Counted from the first letter of the stretch, positions 55,300 through 63,680 are shown. The stretch is 64,000 bases of DNA from an uncultured Paracoccaceae bacterium (GCA_947499715.1 CANMPL010000001.1:707011-771010); one strand, 5' to 3'. Made by a program: numbers and translations. Notes: generated by a model not told the origin, from the sequence alone.

Positions 55300-55803
55300 C
55301 TACTTTTTTGAAGGGTAGTGCCTGCCAGTACCGGAGCTTCTCGTCGAAGTTCGATACTCTCCGTTTAGTTGGATGTTGCCGCCATAGGGCTGGACAAATG
55401 GCCCAATCCTGTCATCGGGATGACCGACGGTGATGTGTGGGACAAAGGCTTGGTAGTCCCAAGAAGCTCCTGCCCTATTGAGTTCATTCCATCGTTCTTC
55501 GAGCGTGGTCGACTTCAGTGTCAATACTAATTGCTGAGTTCCGAATACTTCAAAACGCCGCTCCGAGCACCTGAGTGTCAAGGCTTCTTGTTTTGGCGCA
55601 AACACTGATTCCCGCCAGTCGACCGGCCTGTTTGAATAAGCCAACGTGACATGAAGGGTTCGCAACCTCCAACGTTCGAATCCTGAGGCGATGAACCAGT
55701 CTTCGAATTCTTCAGTGATCTTTACAGGTCGTCCGATGTGTATTGGCCCTACCAGTGGCAACTCGTCGACCCCGCCGTATTGTAAACAAGTGATTTCAAA
55801 CAT
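55300..55803 (-). CDS. 2H phosphoesterase (LigT/2'-5' RNA ligase-like)
   Basis: This 167-residue protein has the two His motifs that name the 2H superfamily: LRTLHVTLAYS (His51-Val-Thr53) and AFVPHITVGHP (His123-Ile-Thr125), about 70 residues apart as in the family. Members hydrolyse 2',3'- or 3',5'-cyclic phosphates or 2'-5' linkages in RNA and oligonucleotide signals. The ATG at 55803 (MFEITCLQYGG) is used; an upstream in-frame start at 55830 adds unrelated residues. It converges on the RT gene and lies next to a HEPN-type gene on the same strand, so the pair could process or degrade a nucleic acid signal. Confidence 0.75.
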   Translation of the reverse strand: MFEITCLQYGGVDELPLVGPIHIGRPVKITEEFEDWFIASGFERWRLRTLHVTLAYSNRPVDWRESVFAPKQEALTLRCSERRFEVFGTQQLVLTLKSTTLEERWNELNRAGASWDYQAFVPHITVGHPDDRIGPFVQPYGGNIQLNGEYRTSTRSSGTGRHYPSKK

Positions 55804-55928
55804 TGTTGGGCTTGAAAGCAAAGTCCACACCGATTGATGGTTGGATCATGCCGCCCATCGGTTTCCGCTATTGGGAAGCAGCGACGCGGCGTTGGACGAC
55901 ATCGTCGAAGTCTGATGGGTCCGAAGAA

Positions 55929-56402
55929 CTAGAGGCCAAACTCCATAGCACTTCTAAACCTATCAAACGCTTCATTTCCTTCCGCTTCTTGGTAGGCTTC
56001 ATTCAGCACAAACAATGCAGCTTTCATAAGCTGAGTGTCTCGTTCGTTGTCGTGTTTTTTGTCCCCATGAAACAGGTTGTTGCGTGCAGTCTTGATGCTT
56101 TGAAAGAGACTAGCCGCGTCGCTTGGTGTTTTCGGGGCTCCTGACCAAGCCACGCCACCCTCAGCCGTGGCTACGAGATGATCTGGCGGCGCTTCGAAAT
56201 AGATCCGTGCTTTTTCTGCTTCTCGCATCCTTTGAAAGAACTGGTGGGGAAGGCGCTCTGCAAATGTCGGCCAAGCAGCATCAGGGTAGTTTTCACGGCG
56301 GAATCCGCCTTTCTTCAACGCGTATTCGAACCTACTGAAGACGGCCAAAAGATCGTAGCCTGCCTCGGACAAGCGAGGTCTGTAGTACTCTTCCAGTTTC
56401 AC
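55929..56402 (-). CDS. HEPN-motif protein
   Basis: This 157-residue helical protein ends its core with SIKTARNNLFHGDKKHD, which carries the R-N-x-x-x-H motif of HEPN domains (Arg107 to His112), many of which are RNases of toxin and defence systems. The chain is wholly helical in character (YDLLAVFSRFEYALKKGGF, TQLMKAALFVLNEAYQEAEG). GGAGG lies six bases before GTG 56402, so I use that start; a TTG one codon upstream is open too. It is just upstream of the 2H phosphoesterase gene on the same strand (126-bp gap). Catalysis versus a scaffold role cannot be decided. Confidence 0.7.
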   Translation of the reverse strand: MKLEEYYRPRLSEAGYDLLAVFSRFEYALKKGGFRRENYPDAAWPTFAERLPHQFFQRMREAEKARIYFEAPPDHLVATAEGGVAWSGAPKTPSDAASLFQSIKTARNNLFHGDKKHDNERDTQLMKAALFVLNEAYQEAEGNEAFDRFRSAMEFGL

Positions 56403-57085
56403 CAAAGACCTCCATACGAACGCATTGCTGTGTTTGACATCTCAGACACTGGCACACCATCATTGGCCAGTAAACGAATGACCGCTATGCGGGCTGCGAG
56501 CGCAGCAACACGACCGCCTTCTGGTCGTCTCCTTTGGGCCGTCCGCGAGATTCGTTTGAGGCGGATCAGGGGGCAATGCTGCGCCGCTTCTGATGTCCGC
56601 TGAGAGCCCAATTCGACCGATGCTGCACCGAGCACCAATGTCCGCTCATTTTGCCGACACCAAAAACGTGACAGAATCAAACCGAGTTTCGGCAAGGGTT
56701 TGTGGCACAAGATTTTTCAATGCTTGCGGTCGCGTCGCCTTCAGTGACAAAAACGACCGTTCGAGACAAAAAAGATCGTTGACGAAATCTCCCTTTGGCC
56801 GCAGTTCCAACATTCGATCAAGGCGAAGGCCTCGCAAATCTTTTGTTTGCATACTTGTTTCAGGATGCTGCAGAAATACACTGAGTTGTTGGGCGCTGCA
56901 CCCTGTTAGCGCCGGCATTATCGAAGCGATCAAATGCTCAATATCCAAGCCTCTTGGACAGGAGATGCGTGCGGACAATGTTCTCATAGTCTCTGTTTAA
57001 GACACAAATCACTTCCTGAGTACCGGCATAAGTGTTACCATCAATTTACCATTTGAAGCTCTTCAGTCCGAGGGAGCAGACGTAA
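56403..57085. other. Decayed stretch between the defence island and the exported-protein operon
   Basis: Apart from the doubtful 113-codon frame at 56646-56987, no gene is visible. Minus-strand text before the HEPN gene (GRVAALAARIAVIRLLANDG) reads like a worn-out protein. The 60 bp before 57086 hold GAGGGAG, a ribosome site for the lipoprotein gene. Confidence 0.35.
56646..56987 (-). CDS. Hypothetical protein (doubtful)
   Basis: A 113-codon frame with protein-like composition (LDIEHLIASIMPALTGCSAQ, LRLDRMLELRPKGDFVNDLF). An overlapping plus-strand frame of 135 codons is less protein-like. No good ribosome site precedes the ATG, and no family is recognised. It could be a small gene or the tail of a decayed one. 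Confidence 0.3.
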   Translation of the reverse strand: MRTLSARISCPRGLDIEHLIASIMPALTGCSAQQLSVFLQHPETSMQTKDLRGLRLDRMLELRPKGDFVNDLFCLERSFLSLKATRPQALKNLVPQTLAETRFDSVTFLVSAK

Positions 57086-57406
57086 ATGACTATTTTTAAA
57101 GAAACTATATCAGCTTTGACTGTTGTCGCCATGCTCTCTGTTTTGGTGTCGTGCAAGGTAAGTGTGAATGCAACGGACACCGAAACTGATACCGAGACAG
57201 GTACAGAAATTGATCCTGCGCCTTCTGGTACAGAAACCACAGAAGTTCATGTTTTTCCGAACGGCACCACGATGACCATGCCGGGGCGGGACTCGGGAAC
57301 ACAAGAGGGCAATCAGATCAATTTCGATACTCCTGGAGCAGTACCCCAGGGCTCTCCGTATGAGGCTAATCCAGACAACACCACTATCATTTATCATGAC
57401 AACTAA
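57086..57406 (+). CDS. Small lipoprotein with acidic Thr-rich linker
   Basis: This 106-residue protein has a lipoprotein signal (TVVAMLSVLVSC, lipobox L-V-S-C) and then an acidic threonine-rich stretch (TDTETDTETGTEIDPAPSGT) before a Asn- and Gly-rich end. GAGGGAG precedes the start. It begins a run of four exported-protein genes in one direction (57086-59997) with spacing of 3-9 bp. Family not recognised. Confidence 0.65.
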   Translation: MTIFKETISALTVVAMLSVLVSCKVSVNATDTETDTETGTEIDPAPSGTETTEVHVFPNGTTMTMPGRDSGTQEGNQINFDTPGAVPQGSPYEANPDNTTIIYHDN

Positions 57407-57409
57407 CTT

Positions 57410-58195
57410 ATGAGACAAGCCATCACCTCGATAGCAGTCTTTCTGCTGACATTCCTTCCCATCGGCGTGAAGGAAAGCTTTGCTGCTGAAGAAATAAATA
57501 TTCGTATTTTTTTTCGCTCTTTCATAAAAGCGCAACATCCTGGAAAGCCAGACGATACGATCAGAACAGAAGCTGGGACACATGTAATTCGCGCCCCAAA
57601 TATGATTCCTTTGCTTGTGGCTTACCCCAGCTTGACTGGAACATGTTTTTCCACCGATGATCGCGACTTCGATAGCAATCCAGATGCCTCAGCTCGAACT
57701 GCCGTCGAATTTAATGTGAGAATTGCGGGCCGAGCCGTTGCGGTTGAACCATATGCTGGCCGTGAGATGATGCGCACAGGCATTACCAGAAATGTCGATT
57801 GCAAAACTGGTGAGGATCTACAACCGCCAAAGCAAGCACCCACAAGTTCCTTTTCGATCGGTTCTGTGCGCAAAGATGGCTTTGTTAGCACGTTCTTTGT
57901 AAAAGCAGCAGCTTTTGATCCCTTCTATGATCTACCGCCTCCTCTTCGCGCTCCCGACGTCGATTTTTCATTTTATGTCAAATACGACGCTATCAAACGC
58001 TTACTAACACTCGTTGGCTCAACGGACAATTTCCCCGCTTTTGAGGGTTATTACTCGGTCGATGGTGGGGCGTGGCAAGTTCTGCTGAATCGCGACCCGC
58101 CAAATGACGCGACTGCTCTTTCACTAATTGACGCAAGCATTGGGCTTAACACGACAAATTTTTCCGTCGAGGTCGATATATCTACACTATTTTAG
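57410..58195 (+). CDS. Exported DUF3238-like protein
   Basis: This 261-residue protein has a signal peptide (MRQAITSIAVFLLTFLPIGV..A) and fits what I know of DUF3238: INIRIFFRSFIKAQHPGKPD, FSTDDRDFDSNPDASARTAV with the conserved D-D-R-x-F, and a C-terminal block AFDPFYDLPPPLRAPDVDFS, LVGSTDNFPAFEGYYSVDGG. The family's role is unknown. It starts 3 bp after the lipoprotein stop and is abutted by the next gene. GC is lower than in the core genes nearby, which suggests foreign origin. Confidence 0.65.
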   Translation: MRQAITSIAVFLLTFLPIGVKESFAAEEINIRIFFRSFIKAQHPGKPDDTIRTEAGTHVIRAPNMIPLLVAYPSLTGTCFSTDDRDFDSNPDASARTAVEFNVRIAGRAVAVEPYAGREMMRTGITRNVDCKTGEDLQPPKQAPTSSFSIGSVRKDGFVSTFFVKAAAFDPFYDLPPPLRAPDVDFSFYVKYDAIKRLLTLVGSTDNFPAFEGYYSVDGGAWQVLLNRDPPNDATALSLIDASIGLNTTNFSVEVDISTLF

Positions 58196-58204
58196 GTGAA
58201 TCCT

Positions 58205-59443
58205 ATGCTAACAGGTCGAATTAATGAACTTTTCTCTTGTTTACGCTTTACCATTATTCTCTGTCTCGCAATGATGTTTCCATGCCTGTTGAGCGCCGAT
58301 ATTGTTGGCATCATTCTTGAGGAAAAGGCAGGTGATTTTAGTCTATCAACCGATTCAAAGGTGTGTGGATCATTTAGCAGTGATGATGCGCACAAGATTA
58401 GAATAAGTGAAGCTCTCCAAAGTTCATTTGGCTACACTTACGATTCCCACGTTATGCTTCCTGGTTTTCAGTCTGTAGATGCACTAAAACTAGGTCTCTG
58501 TGATATACATATCTTATCTGGTAATATTAGGTACTATAGTGATGTTCCTGAGGAGTTCGTAACATCTATAAGGGCTCAAGGTGGGTACTTTGTTACCGTT
58601 GCAGGTACAGGGACAGTTCAGAACACGACAGAATCGGGGAGCGGTTGTCCCGATACAACTGTTACGCTCGATCTTCCAGCAATCACTGTCCCTCTTAATT
58701 CGGGTAATAGCTTTCAAGCACCATCGAGCGTCACGTACACTTTCAAGACTGGATCAGGGGGGCGCTGCCGCATCGATCGGGTTGTTTCAACTCGAATAGG
58801 CAATGGCCAAGCCGCATTAGAAAGATACGTTCAGAGTAACGTTCCGAGCAACTCATGCTCCCAACGCTACTCCGCATGGGGAACCGGTATCGGCTCAGAA
58901 GGGAATGGGCAGGGGATCATTCGCTATCATGCTCGTGTGGAGTTTTGGTCATGTATCACTTTTCGGCGGCACTGCTGTAACGGTCAGTCCTGTCGTGACC
59001 TTGGGCTCCTAGGCAAGCATTGTGTCCCGCGTTGTGGAATGCTCTGTACAGAACGTGGAGAGACGCGCACAGGTCGAGATACGTTTCGCCACGATATTCG
59101 CCTAGTCCCACAGTATGATGCTGCAACCGACCAGGTTAGTATCCGCACCAGATCCTCAACCCACGGAGACGGAGCGCAGCATTGGGCTATAAATGCAATT
59201 GGTGCCATTTCGTTTGGGACGCTAAGCAAGTGGTACAACGACACACTTGCGGCTGAGCTAAATCGCATCAAGGACGCTGTTCCAGACCAACTTGGAACTG
59301 GAGGCGGAAGCGACGGAGTCGATTTCCAATTCGTCCGGGCTTACTTCGCAGGGAATGGGAATGACACGCGCCTAGTTATTGAGCACTTCCTAGAGCCAGA
59401 TGTCATTGGTGCGAACATTACACTTGGTATTATCAATCAATAG
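58205..59443 (+). CDS. Large exported Cys-rich protein, family unknown
   Basis: This 412-residue protein starts at ATG 58205, with AGGTGA six bases upstream. A signal peptide or N-terminal anchor (IILCLAMMFPCLLSADIVGI) is followed by a beta-rich domain (TVTLDLPAITVPLNSGNSFQ) and a Cys-rich stretch at about 250-300 (FWSCITFRRHCCNGQSCRDL, KHCVPRCGMLCTERGET). The C-terminal third has HDIRLVPQYDAATDQVSIRT and EHFLEPDVIGANITLGIINQ. I recognise no family. It belongs to the exported-protein operon between the DUF3238-like gene and the last small gene. Confidence 0.65.
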   Translation: MLTGRINELFSCLRFTIILCLAMMFPCLLSADIVGIILEEKAGDFSLSTDSKVCGSFSSDDAHKIRISEALQSSFGYTYDSHVMLPGFQSVDALKLGLCDIHILSGNIRYYSDVPEEFVTSIRAQGGYFVTVAGTGTVQNTTESGSGCPDTTVTLDLPAITVPLNSGNSFQAPSSVTYTFKTGSGGRCRIDRVVSTRIGNGQAALERYVQSNVPSNSCSQRYSAWGTGIGSEGNGQGIIRYHARVEFWSCITFRRHCCNGQSCRDLGLLGKHCVPRCGMLCTERGETRTGRDTFRHDIRLVPQYDAATDQVSIRTRSSTHGDGAQHWAINAIGAISFGTLSKWYNDTLAAELNRIKDAVPDQLGTGGGSDGVDFQFVRAYFAGNGNDTRLVIEHFLEPDVIGANITLGIINQ

Positions 59444-59451
59444 AGTGCACT

Positions 59452-59997
59452 ATGGTCTATACGACGAGAACAAAACTTTGGTCGCTATTTTTGGTTCTTC
59501 TATCAGGATCAGTCCGCGCTGAAACATTCGAGACTTGTGTATCGGAATGTCGACCAAATAGTACTCGGTGCCTTTCAATTGAAACCAGTAAAGTAATGTC
59601 CAGTTTTCACAACTCTTTGATTGCAGTTCACGCCGCCACGAGGGGTGGTGCTCTAACGAAAACTGATCTTATGGGAATTTTTGGATATTCAAGCGACCCT
59701 TGTAGGCGGTCAGAGAAAGTCCTTTCGGACTCTAGGATAGAAAATTTTGGGCGAGACTGCGTCGCGGATTACCAGACACCCGTAGTGGGCTTTAGGATAG
59801 AATTTGGCCGGATTGTACTCGGTGATATTGAAAAATCTGGCGCTTGGACCATAGCGAACTTTTCACAGGAGTCAGGCTTCCAACTTCAACTGTCTGCAGG
59901 TGGAAACCCTATCAACAATGGCAGTTGGAATTTTGTGGCGTCAGATGGTGCTTCTGTGCTCAGCCATGTTGGCACCCAGTGTATTCTTTTGAGATAG
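59452..59997 (+). CDS. Small exported protein, family unknown
   Basis: This 181-residue protein has a signal peptide (LWSLFLVLLSGSVRA) and five or six Cys in the mature chain (FETCVSECRPNSTRCLSIET, SSDPCRRSEK, FGRDCVADY, GTQCILLR), so disulfides in the periplasm are likely. The end is beta-rich (AWTIANFSQESGFQLQLSAG). It starts 8 bp after the previous gene and closes the operon. Family not recognised. Confidence 0.6.
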   Translation: MVYTTRTKLWSLFLVLLSGSVRAETFETCVSECRPNSTRCLSIETSKVMSSFHNSLIAVHAATRGGALTKTDLMGIFGYSSDPCRRSEKVLSDSRIENFGRDCVADYQTPVVGFRIEFGRIVLGDIEKSGAWTIANFSQESGFQLQLSAGGNPINNGSWNFVASDGASVLSHVGTQCILLR

Positions 59998-60351
59998 CGA
60001 CCTACAAGTCTACGGATACCTTACATACCCTTGTGTCGGCCTGCAGTCGATGTCACGATCTTTTTCGACCTCTTGATCCTTCTCCTGTTTGCGCGCGTCC
60101 TCGATCTCCGGTTTCTCGCGCGGCTTGTTCAGCACGTACCTCAGAAGCTCGTTCACATTACAAGCGAAAAGGACCGTTTTTGACCCCCGCCGATTTCCGA
60201 TAGCGGCCATTGGAGCAGCCACAGCGAATTGGCGCTCTGTCCCGCAGAGCTGTCCTCTAGCACTGCTTCGAGACAGTTGTACGTGATCAAATCCGTCAGA
60301 TGACCGGTCTGCGCCATCATCGACCGATGCTGCGCGCTGCACAAATGACAG
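59998..60351. other. Gap with a possible coding relic
   Basis: No intact gene. On the minus strand the text near 60010-60160 reads NELLRYVLNKPREKPEIEDA then RKQEKDQEVEKDRD, which looks like the charged tail of a lost protein. Near 60300 the sequence ATCGACCGATGCTGCG resembles ATTCGACCGATGCTGC at 56610, perhaps a shared degenerate repeat. Confidence 0.3.
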
Positions 60352-61215
60352 CTAAGCAGCCTCGCCCACAATTTGGAAGCCCGGTGCGTTCAAACCCGCA
60401 GGTGAGGCTGTGAACACTTCGCATCCGTCGGCTGTCACCCCTAACGAATGCTCAAACTGCGCCGACAAACTGCGATCACGCGTTACAGCAGTCCAGTCAT
60501 CAGGTAGCAATTTGACCTCAGGACGCCCCAAATTGATCATGGGTTCGACCGTGAATATCATCCCTTCGCGAAGCTCCAGACCTTCGCCAGGGCGGCCAAA
60601 GTTAAGGATATTGGGAGAATCGTGAAAAACCCGACCTATTCCATGGCCACAAAAATCGCGGACAACCGAACATCGCTCGGAGTGCGCATAGGATTGGATT
60701 GCATATCCAATGTCACCCAATCTTGCACCAGGACGAACCGCTTCAATGCCGCGCATCATCGCTTCATGGGCAACATTGACAAGACGTTCCGCTGCCCGCT
60801 TGGGTCGACCAACGGCATACATCCGGCTGGAATCGCCGTGCCAACCGTCGAGGATTAGCGTGACATCGACGTTCACAATGTCGCCGTCACGTAGTTTCTT
60901 CTCGTTGGGAAATCCGTGACAAACAACATGATTAACTGACGTGCAGCACGCATAGTTGTAGCCCTTGTAGCCCAAAGTTGCCGGGGTCGCATTATGTGCA
61001 GCCGCAAAGTCGAGAACGAAGGCGTTAATCTCGGAGAGTTGAGCGCTTGCTTTGATAATCGCGGCGACGCCGTCCAAACATTCCGCAGTCAGTTGGCCGG
61101 CGCGCCGCATACCTTCAAAGGCATCTGGGCCATACAGCTTGATCGCCTCGGTTCTGCTGGCCTTGCCAATTGCTGGGGCTACCGGAACATCGATATAGGA
61201 ATGCTTCATCCTCAT
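60352..61215 (-). CDS. map: Type I methionine aminopeptidase, ParD-linked form
   Basis: This 287-residue metallopeptidase removes N-terminal Met from new proteins. Ligands are in line with the family: His in NHVVCHGFPNEK, the Asp pair in VNVDVTLILDGWHGDSSRMY, His in DFCGHGIGRVFHDSP, Glu in MIFTVEPMINLG and Glu in SAQFEHSLGVT. The N-terminal extension (about 30 residues before GMRRAGQL) is a little longer than in the short form. AAAAGGAAA precedes the ATG at 61215; a second ATG two codons on (61209) has better spacing. It is divergent from a ParD-like gene, a pairing seen in other proteobacteria, and may be a second copy besides the housekeeping one. Confidence 0.92.
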   Translation of the reverse strand: MRMKHSYIDVPVAPAIGKASRTEAIKLYGPDAFEGMRRAGQLTAECLDGVAAIIKASAQLSEINAFVLDFAAAHNATPATLGYKGYNYACCTSVNHVVCHGFPNEKKLRDGDIVNVDVTLILDGWHGDSSRMYAVGRPKRAAERLVNVAHEAMMRGIEAVRPGARLGDIGYAIQSYAHSERCSVVRDFCGHGIGRVFHDSPNILNFGRPGEGLELREGMIFTVEPMINLGRPEVKLLPDDWTAVTRDRSLSAQFEHSLGVTADGCEVFTASPAGLNAPGFQIVGEAA

Positions 61216-61260
61216 TTTCCTTTTGATATCTGTTGACGCCCCATGATTCAGACGGGCAAC

Positions 61261-61301
61261 TTGACAAGGTCACAGATATACGAATCATATACGTTTCGTA
61301 T
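61261..61301 (+). promoter_or_regulatory. Promoter of the ParD-like gene overlapped by an inverted repeat
   Basis: TTGACA at 61261-61266 is a perfect -35 box; ATCATA at 61284-61289 is a fair -10 at 17-bp spacing. The inverted repeat ATACGAA (61278-61284) to TTCGTAT (61295-61301) covers the -10 region. A dimeric DNA-binding protein such as the ParD-like product itself is the likely ligand. The Map gene start (61215) lies on the other side. Confidence 0.6.
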
Positions 61302-61325
61302 AGCGATTACAGAAGGGAGACGTCC

Positions 61326-61532
61326 ATGGGAATTGTGAAAATTGGCGACGCGCTGCACGAGGATATTCGACGGGCAAGCACGGTGATGTGTCGGTCAATC
61401 AATGCTCAGGCTGAGTTCTGGATGAAGGTCGGGATGTTGGCGGAGGCCAACCCCACTCTTTCTTTTAACGAGATCATGGCTCAGCAACTGAGCGATGCCG
61501 ATGTGCAACCGTCCGAGATTGAAGCCGCCTGA
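61326..61532 (+). CDS. ParD-like protein (PF11903-type)
   Basis: This 68-residue protein (MGIVKIGDALHEDIRRASTV at the start, then AQAEFWMKVGMLAEANPTLS) matches the ParD-like family, whose ribbon-helix-helix form suits DNA binding. The usual ParE toxin is absent; the neighbour is methionine aminopeptidase. GGGAGACGTCC precedes the ATG at 61326; the frame extends upstream without a better start. Autorepression at the inverted repeat 61278-61301 is likely. Confidence 0.82.
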   Translation: MGIVKIGDALHEDIRRASTVMCRSINAQAEFWMKVGMLAEANPTLSFNEIMAQQLSDADVQPSEIEAA

Positions 61533-61620
61533 GGCACCTGCAAGGCGCCCTTTGCGAAAGTATGTTTCGAGGCATCAGTGTCTGTTGTTTTCCACAGAAC
61601 CAATCTTCAATCCGAGCGCT

Positions 61621-62520
61621 TCACTCCTTGCGCCTTTGTTGCAAGAGCTTGATCAGCTCTGTTAGGGCGGCGGATTTCTGGCGTCGGCTAGGGTAATAGA
61701 TGTGATAGCCGGACCATGCGACACAGAACGGCTCCAAGCAGGTTTCAAGTCTGCCGGCTTCAAGATGATCCGCGACAAGCGGTTCAAACGTACAAGCCAA
61801 CCCTAAGCCATTGATAGCCGCCTCAACGATGATTGGCGCTTCGTTGCTTGCAAAATGACAGTCTACGCGCACCTCAATACTGCGGTCTGCGCGCCGGAAT
61901 GGCCATGGAAAAATGTCACCATGGCTGGCAGATCGCGCCCCAATGCAGTCATGCGTTGCGAGGTCTTCAAGTGACATCGGGCGACCCCGACGTTCAAAAT
62001 ACGATGGGGCTCCGACAACCACTGTTCCGATCTCGGGTCCAAGCGGAAGGCTGATCATGTCTTGTTCCAAATGCGAGCCAAAACGCACCCCAGCATCAAA
62101 ACCCTCAGCCACAATATCCACGAACTTGTCGCTCACATGCAGATCAACAGTCACGTTCGGATGCTGATCAAGGAACTCGGGCAATGCAGGAACAAGGATT
62201 TGCTTTGCCGCATGTGCGACCGCCGTCAGCCGCACTGTACCGGTCAGGCCGTCCTGACCCGCCTTCGCGACGTCAAGGCCGTCAGAGATTTGCCTGAGCG
62301 CAGGCGCTATCTCTTCCAACAGACGCTGGCCCGCTTGTGTGGGGCGCACTGATCGGGTCGTCCGGGCCAGAAGGGGCACATTCAATCGTGCCTCAAAATC
62401 CGACATGGCTTGACTTACGCCTGATTGCGCACGCCCCAATTTTGCGGCGGCACGGGTAAAACTTCCAGCCTCGGCGACAGCCTGAAAAATGAGAAGGTCT
62501 GACAAATCCCTACGATCCAT
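61621..62520 (-). CDS. LysR-family transcriptional regulator
   Basis: This 299-residue regulator has an N-terminal winged HTH (LLIFQAVAEAGSFTRAAAKL, GRAQSGVSQAMSDFEARLNV) and a C-terminal LysR substrate domain (LPEFLDQHPNVTVDLHVSDK, FDAGVRFGSHLEQDMISLPL). DAGVRFG is typical of the CrgA/DsdC-like branch that controls small oxidoreductase or hydrolase genes. It is divergent, 100 bp apart, from two NTF2/SnoaL-like genes, which are its most likely targets. Confidence 0.9.
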   Translation of the reverse strand: MDRRDLSDLLIFQAVAEAGSFTRAAAKLGRAQSGVSQAMSDFEARLNVPLLARTTRSVRPTQAGQRLLEEIAPALRQISDGLDVAKAGQDGLTGTVRLTAVAHAAKQILVPALPEFLDQHPNVTVDLHVSDKFVDIVAEGFDAGVRFGSHLEQDMISLPLGPEIGTVVVGAPSYFERRGRPMSLEDLATHDCIGARSASHGDIFPWPFRRADRSIEVRVDCHFASNEAPIIVEAAINGLGLACTFEPLVADHLEAGRLETCLEPFCVAWSGYHIYYPSRRQKSAALTELIKLLQQRRKE

Positions 62521-62620
62521 TTATCATCCTTTGTGATTGGGTATATCTGAAAAATCAGCCTACCGGATAACTCTCTCTTGCGCCAGTTTGGTTTCAACAA
62601 AGAAACAAAGGAGAAACCCG

Positions 62621-63133
62621 ATGACGCTGACTGAAAACGAATCCCCCCAGGAAAGGGCATTCGACTCTCTGTCGGGACTTCTGCGGTATGCACTTGGCGA
62701 CGATCTGATTTCGCCCGATGCAGAAACGCTTGTTGACATGATGACGGATGACATCGTCTTTGAGTTTCCCTTTCCAATGCCAAACGGCATCCAGCGGATA
62801 GAGGGAAAAACTGCGTTGGAGGATTACCTGCCTAAAGTTGGCGCAGCTCTGACCATCGAAACACTGGCGCTGACACGCGCATTGATCTCCACGGACCGAA
62901 CAACGGCTACCGTCGAATTCAGCTGCAAAGGCTGCAACAAAACCAGCCATGCCCGCTATGACCAAAACTATGTATCCGTCATTGATCTCCGCGACGGGCG
63001 AATTAGCCGTTACCGGGACTACTGGAATCCACTTATTGCGCTGGCAGCTCTTGGAGACAGCGAATTGGTAGATTCCTCTCCGGTCGTCAGCTCTGTTGAT
63101 CAGTCGCCGCCTCATTCACACAACCGCCCTTGA
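62621..63133 (+). CDS. NTF2/SnoaL-like protein 1
   Basis: This 170-residue protein starts at ATG 62621, behind AAAGGAGAAACCCG. It has the SnoaL/NTF2 cone pattern: LVDMMTDDIVFEFPFPMPNG, IEGKTALEDYLPKVGAALTI, TATVEFSCKGCNKTSHARYD and the closing YVSVIDLRDGRISRYRDYWN. RDYWNP at the end is shared with the next gene, so the two are likely paralogues. Function (isomerase, hydrolase or binding protein) is open. Confidence 0.8.
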   Translation: MTLTENESPQERAFDSLSGLLRYALGDDLISPDAETLVDMMTDDIVFEFPFPMPNGIQRIEGKTALEDYLPKVGAALTIETLALTRALISTDRTTATVEFSCKGCNKTSHARYDQNYVSVIDLRDGRISRYRDYWNPLIALAALGDSELVDSSPVVSSVDQSPPHSHNRP

Positions 63134-63230
63134 TCAAAGGCTGGCCCAAGAATTCTCGCTGAAAGAGAATGACTGCTGTCTCGCAGTGGTCCCCATTCCT
63201 GAAACCAACGACATCCAAAGGAGTAATACA

Positions 63231-63680
63231 ATGTCTGCGAATGATCCGTTCCCCCCTCTCACGAACCTAATGCGGAAGAGCATCGGTGACTTGCTGTCAC
63301 CGACCGACAGCTTCTCGGATATGTGTGCCGAAAACGTGGACTTTGAGGCGCCCTACGCACCCGGCGGCGCAAAACGTATCTTTGGCCGCGAAGAAGTTGC
63401 CAAATACATGCCAGTTGTCCCTGAGTTTTTCTCCATCGATGAACTGGTTGAGACCGCTCAATACCGGAGCACAGACCCTGAAGTCGTGATCCTGGAATTC
63501 TACGCCCGCAATGGCGTCGGCGTTAAGACCGGGCTGCCGTATGATCAAAAATACATCAATGTCATTCGTGTCCGCGACGGTAAGATTGTCCAATACCGCG
63601 ATTACTGGAACCCAAGTGTGGTTCTGGAAGCGGCTGGTGGTGCTGAAGCATTACCAGAAAATGTGAAGACTTCGGCCTGA
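63231..63680 (+). CDS. NTF2/SnoaL-like protein 2
   Basis: This 149-residue protein starts at ATG 63231 behind AAAGGAGTAATACA. It shares the fold pattern with its upstream neighbour: DSFSDMCAENVDFEAPYAPG, IFGREEVAKYMPVVPEFFSI, and YINVIRVRDGKIVQYRDYWN. The shared Y-R-D-Y-W-N-P ending and 97-bp spacing suggest tandem duplication. It ends the transcript; a clear terminator follows at 63762. The divergent LysR protein probably controls both. Confidence 0.82.
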   Translation: MSANDPFPPLTNLMRKSIGDLLSPTDSFSDMCAENVDFEAPYAPGGAKRIFGREEVAKYMPVVPEFFSIDELVETAQYRSTDPEVVILEFYARNGVGVKTGLPYDQKYINVIRVRDGKIVQYRDYWNPSVVLEAAGGAEALPENVKTSA

